Shown in pieces: positions 17,565 to 25,461 of a stretch of DNA of 64,000 bases (position 1 is its first letter; each line of letters opens with the position of its first letter). This DNA is from Hoyosella sp. YIM 151337 (lineage in GTDB: Bacteria; Actinomycetota; Actinomycetes; Mycobacteriales; Mycobacteriaceae): positions 21,760 to 85,759 of the forward strand of contig NZ_JAPEIQ010000023.1 of NCBI RefSeq assembly GCF_026041215.1. The letters are read 5' to 3'. A program made the position numbers and the translations under genes. The notes under the pieces were generated by a model. The model was not told where the DNA came from, searched no databases, and was given only the letters and a program-made list of their open reading frames with translations.

Positions 17565-19133
17565 TCACTCGTGACCTGCTCCGAATGCCTCACCCAGATC
17601 GACGAGTGGCGGTGGCTGCATGCTCGCGTCTGGCAGCCGCCGTAATCCGCGTGCCACGAGCCAGACCTGACCGTCAGCGGTGGCAGTGAGCCGCGGACAC
17701 GGATGATGGACAGGCACAGTGATTTCCGGGAGCAGCGTATGCGGATTCAGCCGTGTAAGCAGCCAATACTGGGGGCTTCTCGGGTAGTCAGGATCGGGGC
17801 GCAGCGGCCACCAGCCGCCGCGCCCCCTCCCATCGGGTGGGTGGCACACGATCCAGATACTGCCGGCGGATTGCTGGCCTGAAAGTAACCGTCCGCCGAG
17901 CATCTGCTCCGCACTGACGGTGAGGTCGGGTGTGATGGCGAAGACGTTGGGGGAGTCGATCACTCGGGGTGGATCGGTCGTGATGAAGGGAAAGTGGCTC
18001 ACGAAACGGTTCTCGAGTGGCGGGCCGGGGAGCATGCCGTCCGTCACGCTGATCCGCACGATGCGGCCGGTTCCGCGGAAACCGCGCGTTCCCGAATGCT
18101 CGCGAAAAAGGAGCAAGAATTCACCGTGACGGGTTGCGGCCATCGACTCCAGCCGCCCGGGCGGGCACTCCGCAGTGAGCAGCACCGACGAATCAGGTCC
18201 GGCCAGCATGATCGTTCCCGCATCGTTCTGCGACGTCACAACACAAAGAATGTCACCTGCGACTTCCCCTGCGACGACGTACTCAGACGACACCTGCGAG
18301 GCCGGGCTGTTTTGCTGACACCTGAAGAGGCCATCTGGACCACCAGTCCAGCATCCATCGGAAACAGCCCACACATATCGGGAGGGCTCGGTGAGGATTT
18401 GCCCGGGGAAGGTGCGGTTGCGCAGCCGCCCCGGACCCGCGCGGTGCACGAGGAGCGGGAGCTTCGCATCGACTATCCAGAGGCTGTCCCCGCAGGCGGA
18501 CACGTCGCCGGGCACGATCGCGGGCCGTGCCGACCGGTGCGGAACATTGTTGAGGTCGACGTCAACGAGAACGCCGTCCTCCCTGACGAGCTCAGTACCG
18601 ACGGCGGCATCTGCTGCGGCGCTGCGAAAGTCGGCGTTGAACCACCGCGGGGAGCTTTTAATGTCAGCGTAGCTTTCAGTGCCGCTTACGGGCTCCCACC
18701 TGGCGTCTGAGATCAGCCGGTACGTCATGGCAGCCGAACGTACCCGGGTGACTCTGCCATGGACTTCACCGACGGATTCGTACTTAAGCACGCCATGGAA
18801 GCGGCCATTGAGGACGACGTTTCCGACCACTGGGCGCGGCGAATGCCATACCGCAGTCCACCTGGGCCCCCGCAGCAAGATAGTCCATTTCGACCGGTCA
18901 TCACCGCCGGATTGTGTGCCCTGCAGCGTTGGCCGGCCCGAGTGAAGTGGTTCGGCTACCGCGCGTACACGCACGCAAGCAGCGTCAGCACCGTCTGGAT
19001 CTTCGGTGAAAATCAGCGGAAACGTCGCCAGTTCACCCCGCTGCGGGGGAGTGATCTGGCCGTCTTCGATGGCCAGCTCCGTGACGAGCACCGGCAGAAC
19101 GCCGGGTGCCGCTTCGTCGCGCTCGGTTGCCAC
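17565..19133 (-). CDS. Hypothetical protein with repeated beta-strand segments
   Basis: About 520 residues, not recognised. The sequence repeats short hydrophobic-aromatic strands ending in W or V, for example ACGDSLWIVDAKLP, RYVWAVSDGCW, DILCVVTSQND, GSIWIVCHPPDG and ADGQVWLVARG. Their spacing of roughly 40-50 residues suggests a beta-propeller-like fold. No signal peptide was seen. The frame is open to 19238, but that part overlaps the promoter of the HEAT gene, so GTG 19133 is my choice; it is weakly supported. Divergent from the HEAT/MerR pair. Confidence 0.55.
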   Translation of the reverse strand: MATERDEAAPGVLPVLVTELAIEDGQITPPQRGELATFPLIFTEDPDGADAACVRVRAVAEPLHSGRPTLQGTQSGGDDRSKWTILLRGPRWTAVWHSPRPVVGNVVLNGRFHGVLKYESVGEVHGRVTRVRSAAMTYRLISDARWEPVSGTESYADIKSSPRWFNADFRSAAADAAVGTELVREDGVLVDVDLNNVPHRSARPAIVPGDVSACGDSLWIVDAKLPLLVHRAGPGRLRNRTFPGQILTEPSRYVWAVSDGCWTGGPDGLFRCQQNSPASQVSSEYVVAGEVAGDILCVVTSQNDAGTIMLAGPDSSVLLTAECPPGRLESMAATRHGEFLLLFREHSGTRGFRGTGRIVRISVTDGMLPGPPLENRFVSHFPFITTDPPRVIDSPNVFAITPDLTVSAEQMLGGRLLSGQQSAGSIWIVCHPPDGRGRGGWWPLRPDPDYPRSPQYWLLTRLNPHTLLPEITVPVHHPCPRLTATADGQVWLVARGLRRLPDASMQPPPLVDLGEAFGAGHE

Positions 19134-19213
19134 CTTCCGAGGATTGCACACCCGTCGCTGCTTGACCTTGACACACTGACAAGGTTTTGACTGGCACAGA
19201 GGAGGTGGCCGCC

Positions 19214-19888
19214 ATGAACACGACTCGCCACAGCACAACGGAGACGCGCATCAGCGCTGCGCTGGCACATTCACAGCCATCGACACGCCTGCAGGCGGCA
19301 CTCGCCGCTGGTTCGAATCCTGAACCAGAGTTTGTCGAACAGCTTGTCGAGCGGTGCGCGATCGAACCGGACTTCTTCGTCCGAGACATGCTGACCTGGG
19401 CGCTGACACGGCAGCCCCGCGAGATCACCGTGCCAAGGCTCATCGCGGAGCTCAGATCCGAGCTCGCTCAGGCTCGGAGCCAGGCTCTGCATAGCCTCTC
19501 GAAAATTGGTGACCAAGGCTCGTTCGCAGCGATATCCTCGGACCTGATGCACGATTCCGACGATGAGGTTGCTCGCAGCGCGTGGCGTGCCGCCGTCGCT
19601 CTGGTGCCGCGGGGACGGGAAGCCGCGCTGGCGGCTGAACTTGCCACGGAACTGGGCCGCGGCGATCGGGACACGCAGCTTAGTCTTAGTCGTGCGCTTA
19701 TTGCGCTGGGGGAGACGGTGCCCTCGATCCTGAATGCCGCGGCAGCGCACCATAACCCCCGAGTACGCGCACACGCGATCGCCACCGAGCGGCTGTTGCG
19801 CGATCCCGATGGCGAGTTCGCCGTCGCGATCAAACACGCCACGCGCATCGCTATTGGCCCGCCGCCAGTCGGGGATGCAGGATGCTGA
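19214..19888 (+). CDS. HEAT-repeat protein paired with a MerR-HEAT regulator
   Basis: 224 residues built mostly of alpha-helical HEAT-like repeats. Good examples are RDMLTWALTRQPREITVPRL, SQALHSLSKIGDQGSFAAIS and DEVARSAWRAAVALV. Such scaffolds bind proteins. GGAGG sits eight bases before ATG 19214. The last 7 bases overlap the start of the MerR-HEAT gene, whose own C-terminus is also made of HEAT repeats, so the two probably act together. Confidence 0.8.
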   Translation: MNTTRHSTTETRISAALAHSQPSTRLQAALAAGSNPEPEFVEQLVERCAIEPDFFVRDMLTWALTRQPREITVPRLIAELRSELAQARSQALHSLSKIGDQGSFAAISSDLMHDSDDEVARSAWRAAVALVPRGREAALAAELATELGRGDRDTQLSLSRALIALGETVPSILNAAAAHHNPRVRAHAIATERLLRDPDGEFAVAIKHATRIAIGPPPVGDAGC

Positions 19889-20871
19889 TCGGGGAAGTGT
19901 CGCGGCGCTCCGGGGTGAGCGCCCGGATGCTGCGACACTACGACAAACTTGGGCTTGTGCAGCCAACTGGCCGCACCTCGGGTGGCTATCGAGAGTACTC
20001 TCCCGATGATATCCAGCGGATATTCCACGTTGAAAGCCTTCGGTCGCTGGGCTTGTCGCTCCCGCAAATCCGCCGCGCGCTAGACGATCCCGATTTCACT
20101 CCGGCAGCTCTCGTCGGCACACTCATCCACCAGACTCAGGAGCGCATCGAGCGCGACAACGAATTGCTCGTACAACTGCAGAGAGTCAATTCGTCCGCAC
20201 CCACCGACTGGCGCGATGTACTGCGCATCGTCCGGATGCTGCATGCACTCGATTCAGAACACGCCGCACTGCGGCTGCGAGCTGCGCTGTCGGACGACGC
20301 GACACTTCCAGCCGACGTGTTGGCGGACGCGATGCTCGCTGAAAATGATCCCAATGTGGCCAGTGCACTGCAATGGGCCCTGGCCCGAGCCGGGAGCGAC
20401 ACTGTGGCATTCGTCGCGCGGGGATTAGCGGCGCCCGACGCTGAGGTACGGCTGCGTGCGATAGCGTCAATTGCTGCGGTGGACGGACCCGAAACGACAG
20501 CTCTGCTGACCGGCGCACTCAAAGATCCGGATACGTCCGTGCGCGGGCGCGCGGCTTTGGCCCTCGCCGCCCGCGGCGAGCGGGCAGCTGCTTCGACGCT
20601 GATCGACATGGTCGCCGACGGGGTTCGCGATGTCGAGGCCGCTGAAGCCCTGGGGCGGCTCGCGCACATTCCTGAAACGTCCGCGCGGGTCGTAGCGGAA
20701 CTTGTTGAACGGCTCGGCTCGGACTCCGACCCTCGGATCCGGCTGAGGCTGGCGCAGGCGTTAGCGGAGATTCCGGGGGTTGCAGCAGTGCAGGCTCTTT
20801 CAGTACTGACGCACGATGCGGATCCGCCCGTCGCGCGCACTGCACAAGCGATACTGCGTAACCTGGGATAG
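19882..20871 (+). CDS. MerR-family transcriptional regulator fused to HEAT repeats
   Basis: 329 residues. The N-terminal winged HTH of MerR type (1-70) is clear as LIGEVSRRSGVSARMLRHYD and GYREYSPDDIQRI. A short helical linker (about 85-110) follows. The rest (about 115-329) is HEAT/PBS-lyase-like repeats, with AALRLRAALSDDATLPADVL, EVRLRAIASIAAVDG, SVRGRAALALAARGE and PRIRLRLAQALAEIPG. Ordinary MerR proteins end in a small effector domain, so this one may sense through a protein-binding scaffold. It starts inside the HEAT gene (ATGCTGA overlap), so expression is translationally coupled. Confidence 0.88.
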   Translation: MLIGEVSRRSGVSARMLRHYDKLGLVQPTGRTSGGYREYSPDDIQRIFHVESLRSLGLSLPQIRRALDDPDFTPAALVGTLIHQTQERIERDNELLVQLQRVNSSAPTDWRDVLRIVRMLHALDSEHAALRLRAALSDDATLPADVLADAMLAENDPNVASALQWALARAGSDTVAFVARGLAAPDAEVRLRAIASIAAVDGPETTALLTGALKDPDTSVRGRAALALAARGERAAASTLIDMVADGVRDVEAAEALGRLAHIPETSARVVAELVERLGSDSDPRIRLRLAQALAEIPGVAAVQALSVLTHDADPPVARTAQAILRNLG

Positions 20872-20936
20872 TTAGTGCGACCATCGCGCGGGAGTCACGA
20901 ATATGCTCAAATGATCCAGATATCTAGAGGGGTCGC

Positions 20937-21536
20937 GTGATGGTTGACGTGCCAGAGGTTCGCTCGTTACTTGCCCGGGCGTTTTTCCACGATCCCATGT
21001 TCGCCTGGATGTTTCCTCAGGAAGCGATTCGGCTCGATTCGAGCGCTCTATTCTTCGGTTTGCTCACGGAGTTTTATTCGGAGTTTGGGAGCGTCGAAAC
21101 GGTAGCGTCAGCGGAGGATCCGGACTCCCTCGCTGGTGTGGCGCTGACGCGCGTGTCCGCACGTGATGAGCCGTATCCGCGCGCGCAGACACTTCCATCA
21201 CTACGGGGATATTTGGCTACGGTCCTCGGCAGCGACCGAGCTGACGCCGTCTTCGGAGGTTTGGCAAGTGTTGACGAGCTTGCCCCAGCGGGTGAACGTT
21301 ACGTGTACCTCAATACCCTTGGTGTTGAGCCACAGTCTCACGGGCACGGCTACGGTTCCTCGCTCCTCACACGCATCGGTGAGACGGCGAACGCTTCGCA
21401 ACTGCCAGTGCACCTCGAGACGACGAACCCAGATAACGTCGGGTGGTACGAGAAATACGGCTTCGCAGTCCGGGGGACCATGCAACTTGGCGACGGACCT
21501 AACCTGTGGGCGATGACGCGTCAGCCCGTACGGTGA
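20937..21536 (+). CDS. GNAT-family N-acetyltransferase
   Basis: 199 residues. VYLNTLGVEPQSHGHGYGSS is the acetyl-CoA pyrophosphate loop (Q/R-x-x-G-x-G/A), LPVHLETTNPDNVGWYEKYG is the following strand-helix, and a Phe/Leu-rich N-terminal cap precedes it. AGGGG lies before the GTG at 20937; ATG at 20940 is the alternative. The stop overlaps the start of the Imm-5-like gene by one base, so the two are likely co-translated. The substrate is unknown. Confidence 0.83.
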   Translation: MMVDVPEVRSLLARAFFHDPMFAWMFPQEAIRLDSSALFFGLLTEFYSEFGSVETVASAEDPDSLAGVALTRVSARDEPYPRAQTLPSLRGYLATVLGSDRADAVFGGLASVDELAPAGERYVYLNTLGVEPQSHGHGYGSSLLTRIGETANASQLPVHLETTNPDNVGWYEKYGFAVRGTMQLGDGPNLWAMTRQPVR

Positions 21537-22069
21537 TGACAATTGAACTCAGCATGGCCGAGTTGCGGGAAGTCACCGCGTACGCGCTGACCTGCGCGGA
21601 GCCCGCACTCGCGATTTTTGACCGCGATGTTCCGGGCGACCGGCGACCGTCTGCCGTGCTCGCTGAGGCACGCATGTCTGCCTCCGGAGGTAAGCGAACA
21701 CAGCGCCTCCGGGCGGCTGCGCTCGGCGCACACCGGGCGGCGCGGGCCGCGAACGAGATGGGCCTCGACGTGGCCGGCGAAGCGGCTCGCGCCGCTGGTC
21801 ACGCGGGCGGTGCGGCGTTTCTCCACCCGCTTGCGCGACCTACTCAAGTCATCCACATCCTCGGCTCGGCAGCGTACGCAGCTCACGCTTGTGAACTGGA
21901 TTCGGGTGGCGACTGGATGGTGGGCGCTGCCTTCGTTCGAGAGGCAACATCGTGGGCGAGCCCCACAGTCGCGAGAGTGCTCTCCCGGTATCCGCAAGCT
22001 CCTCCCGGCGGTCGGCGCGCTGGGGAACTCGTGCGGCAGTTAGATACCGCGTTGCGCATGCTGGCCTGA
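21536..22069 (+). CDS. Imm-5-like putative immunity protein
   Basis: 177 residues. MAELREVTAYALTCAEPALA, RTQRLRAAALGAHRAARAAN and HPLARPTQVIHILGSAAYAA fit the actinobacterial family often labelled putative immunity protein, or mislabelled exonuclease SbcC. It is all-helical and has no signal peptide. The frame opens at 21506, but ATG 21536 overlaps the GNAT stop and fits the family N-terminus. No toxin gene is visible nearby, so an immunity role is a family label rather than something shown here. Confidence 0.75.
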   Translation: MTIELSMAELREVTAYALTCAEPALAIFDRDVPGDRRPSAVLAEARMSASGGKRTQRLRAAALGAHRAARAANEMGLDVAGEAARAAGHAGGAAFLHPLARPTQVIHILGSAAYAAHACELDSGGDWMVGAAFVREATSWASPTVARVLSRYPQAPPGGRRAGELVRQLDTALRMLA

Positions 22070-22161
22070 GCGCACTAATCGTTGAGAACGCCCATCTCCA
22101 TGGCGTGCGGTCAAGTAACGTCGATTTCGCCAGCAGACACCGAAATCACCCTGGGGGACAT

Positions 22162-22647
22162 ATGAGTTTGGCCCGCGTCTCTGTCATTGCCGGCGTGGTC
22201 GCGATGGCGTCGTTGACCGCAAGCACCGCCATCGCCACCGCGGAACCACCTGCTGCCTCCGGGACTGACGTCACCACACTTCAGATACCGGCCCACGGAT
22301 TCGTTGTTTCCGGGCTCGTTGTACCCGGCGTCAGCGCTGTTCGCGTGACTGCGACAAGCAATGAACCTGGAGTCGTCACCTTCGCCGCACCAACCAGGCC
22401 GGAAGTCTGTGCGACAACGATGGCCGGCAGCCTGGTGCGCATCGACTACCTCAACCTCGCCACCGGTGGCGCGGGATCCGTGATGGTGAAGCCGTGCGAG
22501 AACTTCCTGGAAGCGACACCAGTGGAGGCCACGGCGAACATCGGTACAGGGCCGGTTGTGTTCGCCGTGAGTATCACGGGATCCGCATATAGCCCAACTG
22601 CCGGGCAGCCCTCGATACCGGGCATCGGAGCTTTCGCGGCGCCGTAG
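22162..22647 (+). CDS. Secreted protein of unknown function
   Basis: 161 residues. A Sec-type signal peptide is seen, with MSLARVSVIAGVVAMASLTA and probable cleavage after ATA|EP near residue 27. The mature part is rich in Val/Ala/Thr, likely beta-sandwich, with two cysteines (PEVCATT and KPCENF) that could form a disulphide. GGGGG precedes ATG 22162. A longer frame runs upstream but is a shadow. No family recognised. Confidence 0.7.
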   Translation: MSLARVSVIAGVVAMASLTASTAIATAEPPAASGTDVTTLQIPAHGFVVSGLVVPGVSAVRVTATSNEPGVVTFAAPTRPEVCATTMAGSLVRIDYLNLATGGAGSVMVKPCENFLEATPVEATANIGTGPVVFAVSITGSAYSPTAGQPSIPGIGAFAAP

Positions 22648-22664
22648 TCATTTAAGGTTGGTGC

Positions 22665-22949
22665 ATGCGGCGACTACCGGCGGTGGTGCTTCTCCTCGTT
22701 CTCGGTATTGTCAGCCTGCCGCTCACGGCGTACTTCGCCGATGGGGAGCGGTCGGAGAACTGGATCGTCCCGGTTCAGCTAGTGGCGATGGCGATCGTCG
22801 GTGCGCTCGTGGGTGCGCTACTGCCCCTCGCGGGGCCCGGCGCTTCCACTATCCGGCGGATCGGCATTGGCGTGCTAGCCGGTGTCACCATGGCCGTGGT
22901 CGGTATTGGGGTCTTCTGGCTGCTCCTCAATGGGATCAGGGGTGCATAA
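22665..22949 (+). CDS. Small membrane protein
   Basis: 94 residues with three predicted membrane helices, near 3-25 (RLPAVVLLLVLGIVSLPLTA), 34-55 ([19 protein letters not shown]) and 68-91 (IGIGVLAGVTMAVVGIGVFW). It begins 17 bases after the secreted-protein stop and may be in the same unit. No family recognised. Confidence 0.6.
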   Translation: MRRLPAVVLLLVLGIVSLPLTAYFADGERSENWIVPVQLVAMAIVGALVGALLPLAGPGASTIRRIGIGVLAGVTMAVVGIGVFWLLLNGIRGA

Positions 22950-23022
22950 CGAACCTCGGGTGCGCGGTTACACCGGTTATGAGGCGCTGGCGACGCACCA
23001 ATCGAGCGGTAGCGTGAGAGGT

Positions 23023-23721
23023 ATGGTTCAGGCGAACAGCGGGCGGAAACGGCGCTCGCGTCCGGCAGCAGGTCTGCCAGCGATAACATCAGCCCTGATT
23101 GTCGACGCAGCATGCACATTAACGGCGGAGACTGGTGTCGAGGACTGGACGCTTCGCCAGCTTGCCGCGGTACTGAACGCTTATCCGGCGGTTATCTACC
23201 ACCATGTGGGCGACCGTGAAGCCGTCGTGGCGGAAGTACTCGAACGCGTTGTCGCGCAGGTTCACGTTCCCAGCGACGATCTAGCATGGCGCGCGTGGTT
23301 CGCGGAACTGCTCACCGACATGCGCAGGGTATTGCGGAGGTATCCGGGAGTCGCGCGCAGGCTCGCGGTGCACGGGCCGACCGTGCCCTCAGCGCTGGCC
23401 ATCATCGATCAAGGCGTCAGTAAGCTGCGCGCGGGAGGCTTTGGGGATCACAGCGTCCTCGTCTACAACCACCTGCTGACTCAGGTCTGCCTCTTCATTG
23501 CGCATCAGGATGACCGCGATGCCGCCGCGGAAGTCCGGTTGCGCAGCAGCGAGGTTTTCAGCTCGTACCGGGACCGCGCGGATCTTCCCGGTCTAGCGGA
23601 AATGGGCCGCCTGGTGCATGAAATCGGACAGCAGCCAGACGGCGCCTCGCGGTACTTCGACGAGTTCTTCACGTTTACGCTCGAGCGTGCACTCGATGGT
23701 GTGGCGCCGCTTTCAACGTAG
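23023..23721 (+). CDS. TetR-family transcriptional regulator
   Basis: 232 residues. A basic N-terminus precedes a TetR-type HTH (about 20-68). ALIVDAACTLTAETGVEDWT is followed by LRQLAAVLNAYPAVIYHHVG, where the AxIYHH turn is the recognition helix. The C-terminal domain (75-232) is the usual helical ligand-binding part (TetR_C-like). GAGAGG precedes ATG 23023. The gene converges on the ABC transporter operon and overlaps its 3' end by 9 bases, so it may or may not regulate it. Confidence 0.85.
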   Translation: MVQANSGRKRRSRPAAGLPAITSALIVDAACTLTAETGVEDWTLRQLAAVLNAYPAVIYHHVGDREAVVAEVLERVVAQVHVPSDDLAWRAWFAELLTDMRRVLRRYPGVARRLAVHGPTVPSALAIIDQGVSKLRAGGFGDHSVLVYNHLLTQVCLFIAHQDDRDAAAEVRLRSSEVFSSYRDRADLPGLAEMGRLVHEIGQQPDGASRYFDEFFTFTLERALDGVAPLST

Positions 23722-25461
23722 CGTCCTCGCATCTGCCTCGCCATGCGTAATCCGCCAGCCAGCGGCGTCGCGCCGCTGCTGCCAAAGCCGCCGATAGAGA
23801 TCGTTGCGTTCGAGCAGAGCCTCGTGGGAACCAGCATCGAGTACCTCACCACGCTCCAGCACGATGATCTGGTCGGCCGCCATTATCGTCGGGAGCCGGT
23901 GCGCGATAACGACGACAGTACGTTCGCGTGCCAGTTCGGCCAGCGCCGCTGTGACTGCCGCCTCGTTGTCGGCATCGAGCGCCGCCGTCGCCTCGTCTAG
24001 CAGGACGATAGGAGTGTTCTTCAACAGTGCGCGCGCGATCGACACGCGCTGTCGCTCACCACCCGATAAGCGTGAACCACCCTCTCCCACACGGGTATCT
24101 AACCCATCTGGCAGGCGTTGGACCACCTCATCAAGGCGGGCCCGGGTCACCACAGCAGCGATGTCCGCGTCAGATGCGGTGGGGTTGCCCATGCGAATGT
24201 TGTCCGTGATCGTGCCATCAAAGAGATACACGTCCTGAAAAACCATGGCGATCTGCCGCATCAACGTCTCGGCTGGTATGTCGCGAACGTCATGGCCCCC
24301 AACAGCGACAGACCCATCGGAAACGTCCCAGAAACGGGCAATCAACCGAAGCACCGTCGATTTGCCAGATCCAGACGGGCCGATGAGCGCCGTGAGGCCT
24401 CCGGGTTCACACGTGAAAGAAACATTGCGCAGGACCAGGGTGGCGTCATAACCAAAGCTGACGTCGCGGAACTCGATACTTCCGTCACTGGGCTGCTGCG
24501 GACGATGGGGCTCGGGCAGCGGTTTCGCATCCAGTATTTCGCTGACTTCGTCGAGCGCGGCACGTGCGAGCTGAATGCCGTTGCCGTAGGCGGCGACGTG
24601 TGTCAGGGGCTCGGTAAACCGGACAGCAAGAAGAAGAGCACCAACAGTCTCCGCAACACCGATTTGTCCGCCGAGAACGAGGTATACCGCCAACATGACA
24701 ACGACGGCTAATCCGGCTTCGATCAGCAGCATGTAATCCGCGAGCGGGCGCTGGGCTCGATTGAGACTGCGGCGCGTGGCCGCCCGGTCGGCGTCAAGTT
24801 CACGCGCGAGTGTCGTCCAGCCTTCTTCGGTGCGTCCTGAGGCTCGCAGTACAGCTTGTGCCTGCGCGAACTCAACGATGCGCGCGGTGACAGTTGCGTG
24901 GGCGGCACCTTCCGCAGCATGCTCCGGCGCTGTGCGGCGCTGAACCCGCCGATACAGTAGCCACGCCAGCGGGCCGACAGCTGCCATCGCCAGAGAAAGA
25001 CGCCAGTCAACGAAAAGTAGCACTAAAACGACTGTTACGGGTGTCGTGACTGCGATCACTAGTTGCTGCAAGAACGCCACGGGAACGTTCATGGCGTTTT
25101 GCAGCGACGTCGACATTACGGATGAGAGTTCTCCGGCGCGGCGGGCATTGAACCAGCCTAGGGGGAGTTGCACGACATGATTGGCGATGCGGCGCATCAA
25201 GGCATCGGTCACGCGTTCGATCCCGACGTAATAGCCTTTGTGCGAGGTCACCATGAGCGCGATACCGGACACGACCGCGCCGCCCGCAGCGAACGCGAAC
25301 CACGACCAGGCACGTCCAGTTTGGCCGTCGATCAGTGCGCCGAGAAGGGGGATGAGCGCAGCGAACACGATGCCCTGCGCGACACCCGCGATGGCGTAAC
25401 CCGCAACCTGCCCCCGTAAGCCAGTGGACCCACCCAAGATTCGTTCCGTCTGGCCGATCAT
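23713..25461 (-). CDS. ABC transporter, fused permease/ATPase, IrtB/YbtQ-like
   Basis: 582 residues. An N-terminal six-helix type IV membrane domain (about 15-310) has NARRAGELSSVMSTSLQNAM. The ATPase domain (about 335-575) has Walker A GPSGSGKST, signature LSGGERQR, Walker B IVLLDEATAALD and the H-loop VIAHRLPT. It resembles the IrtB/YbtQ half of ABC pairs with an exporter-type fold that import iron-loaded metallophores. Start at ATG 25461, whose ATGA overlaps the stop of the partner subunit, so coupled translation gives equal amounts of both halves. Confidence 0.88.
   Translation of the reverse strand: MIGQTERILGGSTGLRGQVAGYAIAGVAQGIVFAALIPLLGALIDGQTGRAWSWFAFAAGGAVVSGIALMVTSHKGYYVGIERVTDALMRRIANHVVQLPLGWFNARRAGELSSVMSTSLQNAMNVPVAFLQQLVIAVTTPVTVVLVLLFVDWRLSLAMAAVGPLAWLLYRRVQRRTAPEHAAEGAAHATVTARIVEFAQAQAVLRASGRTEEGWTTLARELDADRAATRRSLNRAQRPLADYMLLIEAGLAVVVMLAVYLVLGGQIGVAETVGALLLAVRFTEPLTHVAAYGNGIQLARAALDEVSEILDAKPLPEPHRPQQPSDGSIEFRDVSFGYDATLVLRNVSFTCEPGGLTALIGPSGSGKSTVLRLIARFWDVSDGSVAVGGHDVRDIPAETLMRQIAMVFQDVYLFDGTITDNIRMGNPTASDADIAAVVTRARLDEVVQRLPDGLDTRVGEGGSRLSGGERQRVSIARALLKNTPIVLLDEATAALDADNEAAVTAALAELARERTVVVIAHRLPTIMAADQIIVLERGEVLDAGSHEALLERNDLYRRLWQQRRDAAGWRITHGEADARTLR

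Noticed and set aside
23023..23721. TetR gene as the regulator of the metallophore operons
   Set aside because: It only converges on the end of the leftward operon and no matching operator was seen near 28.8 kb; metal-responsive boxes explain that promoter better.
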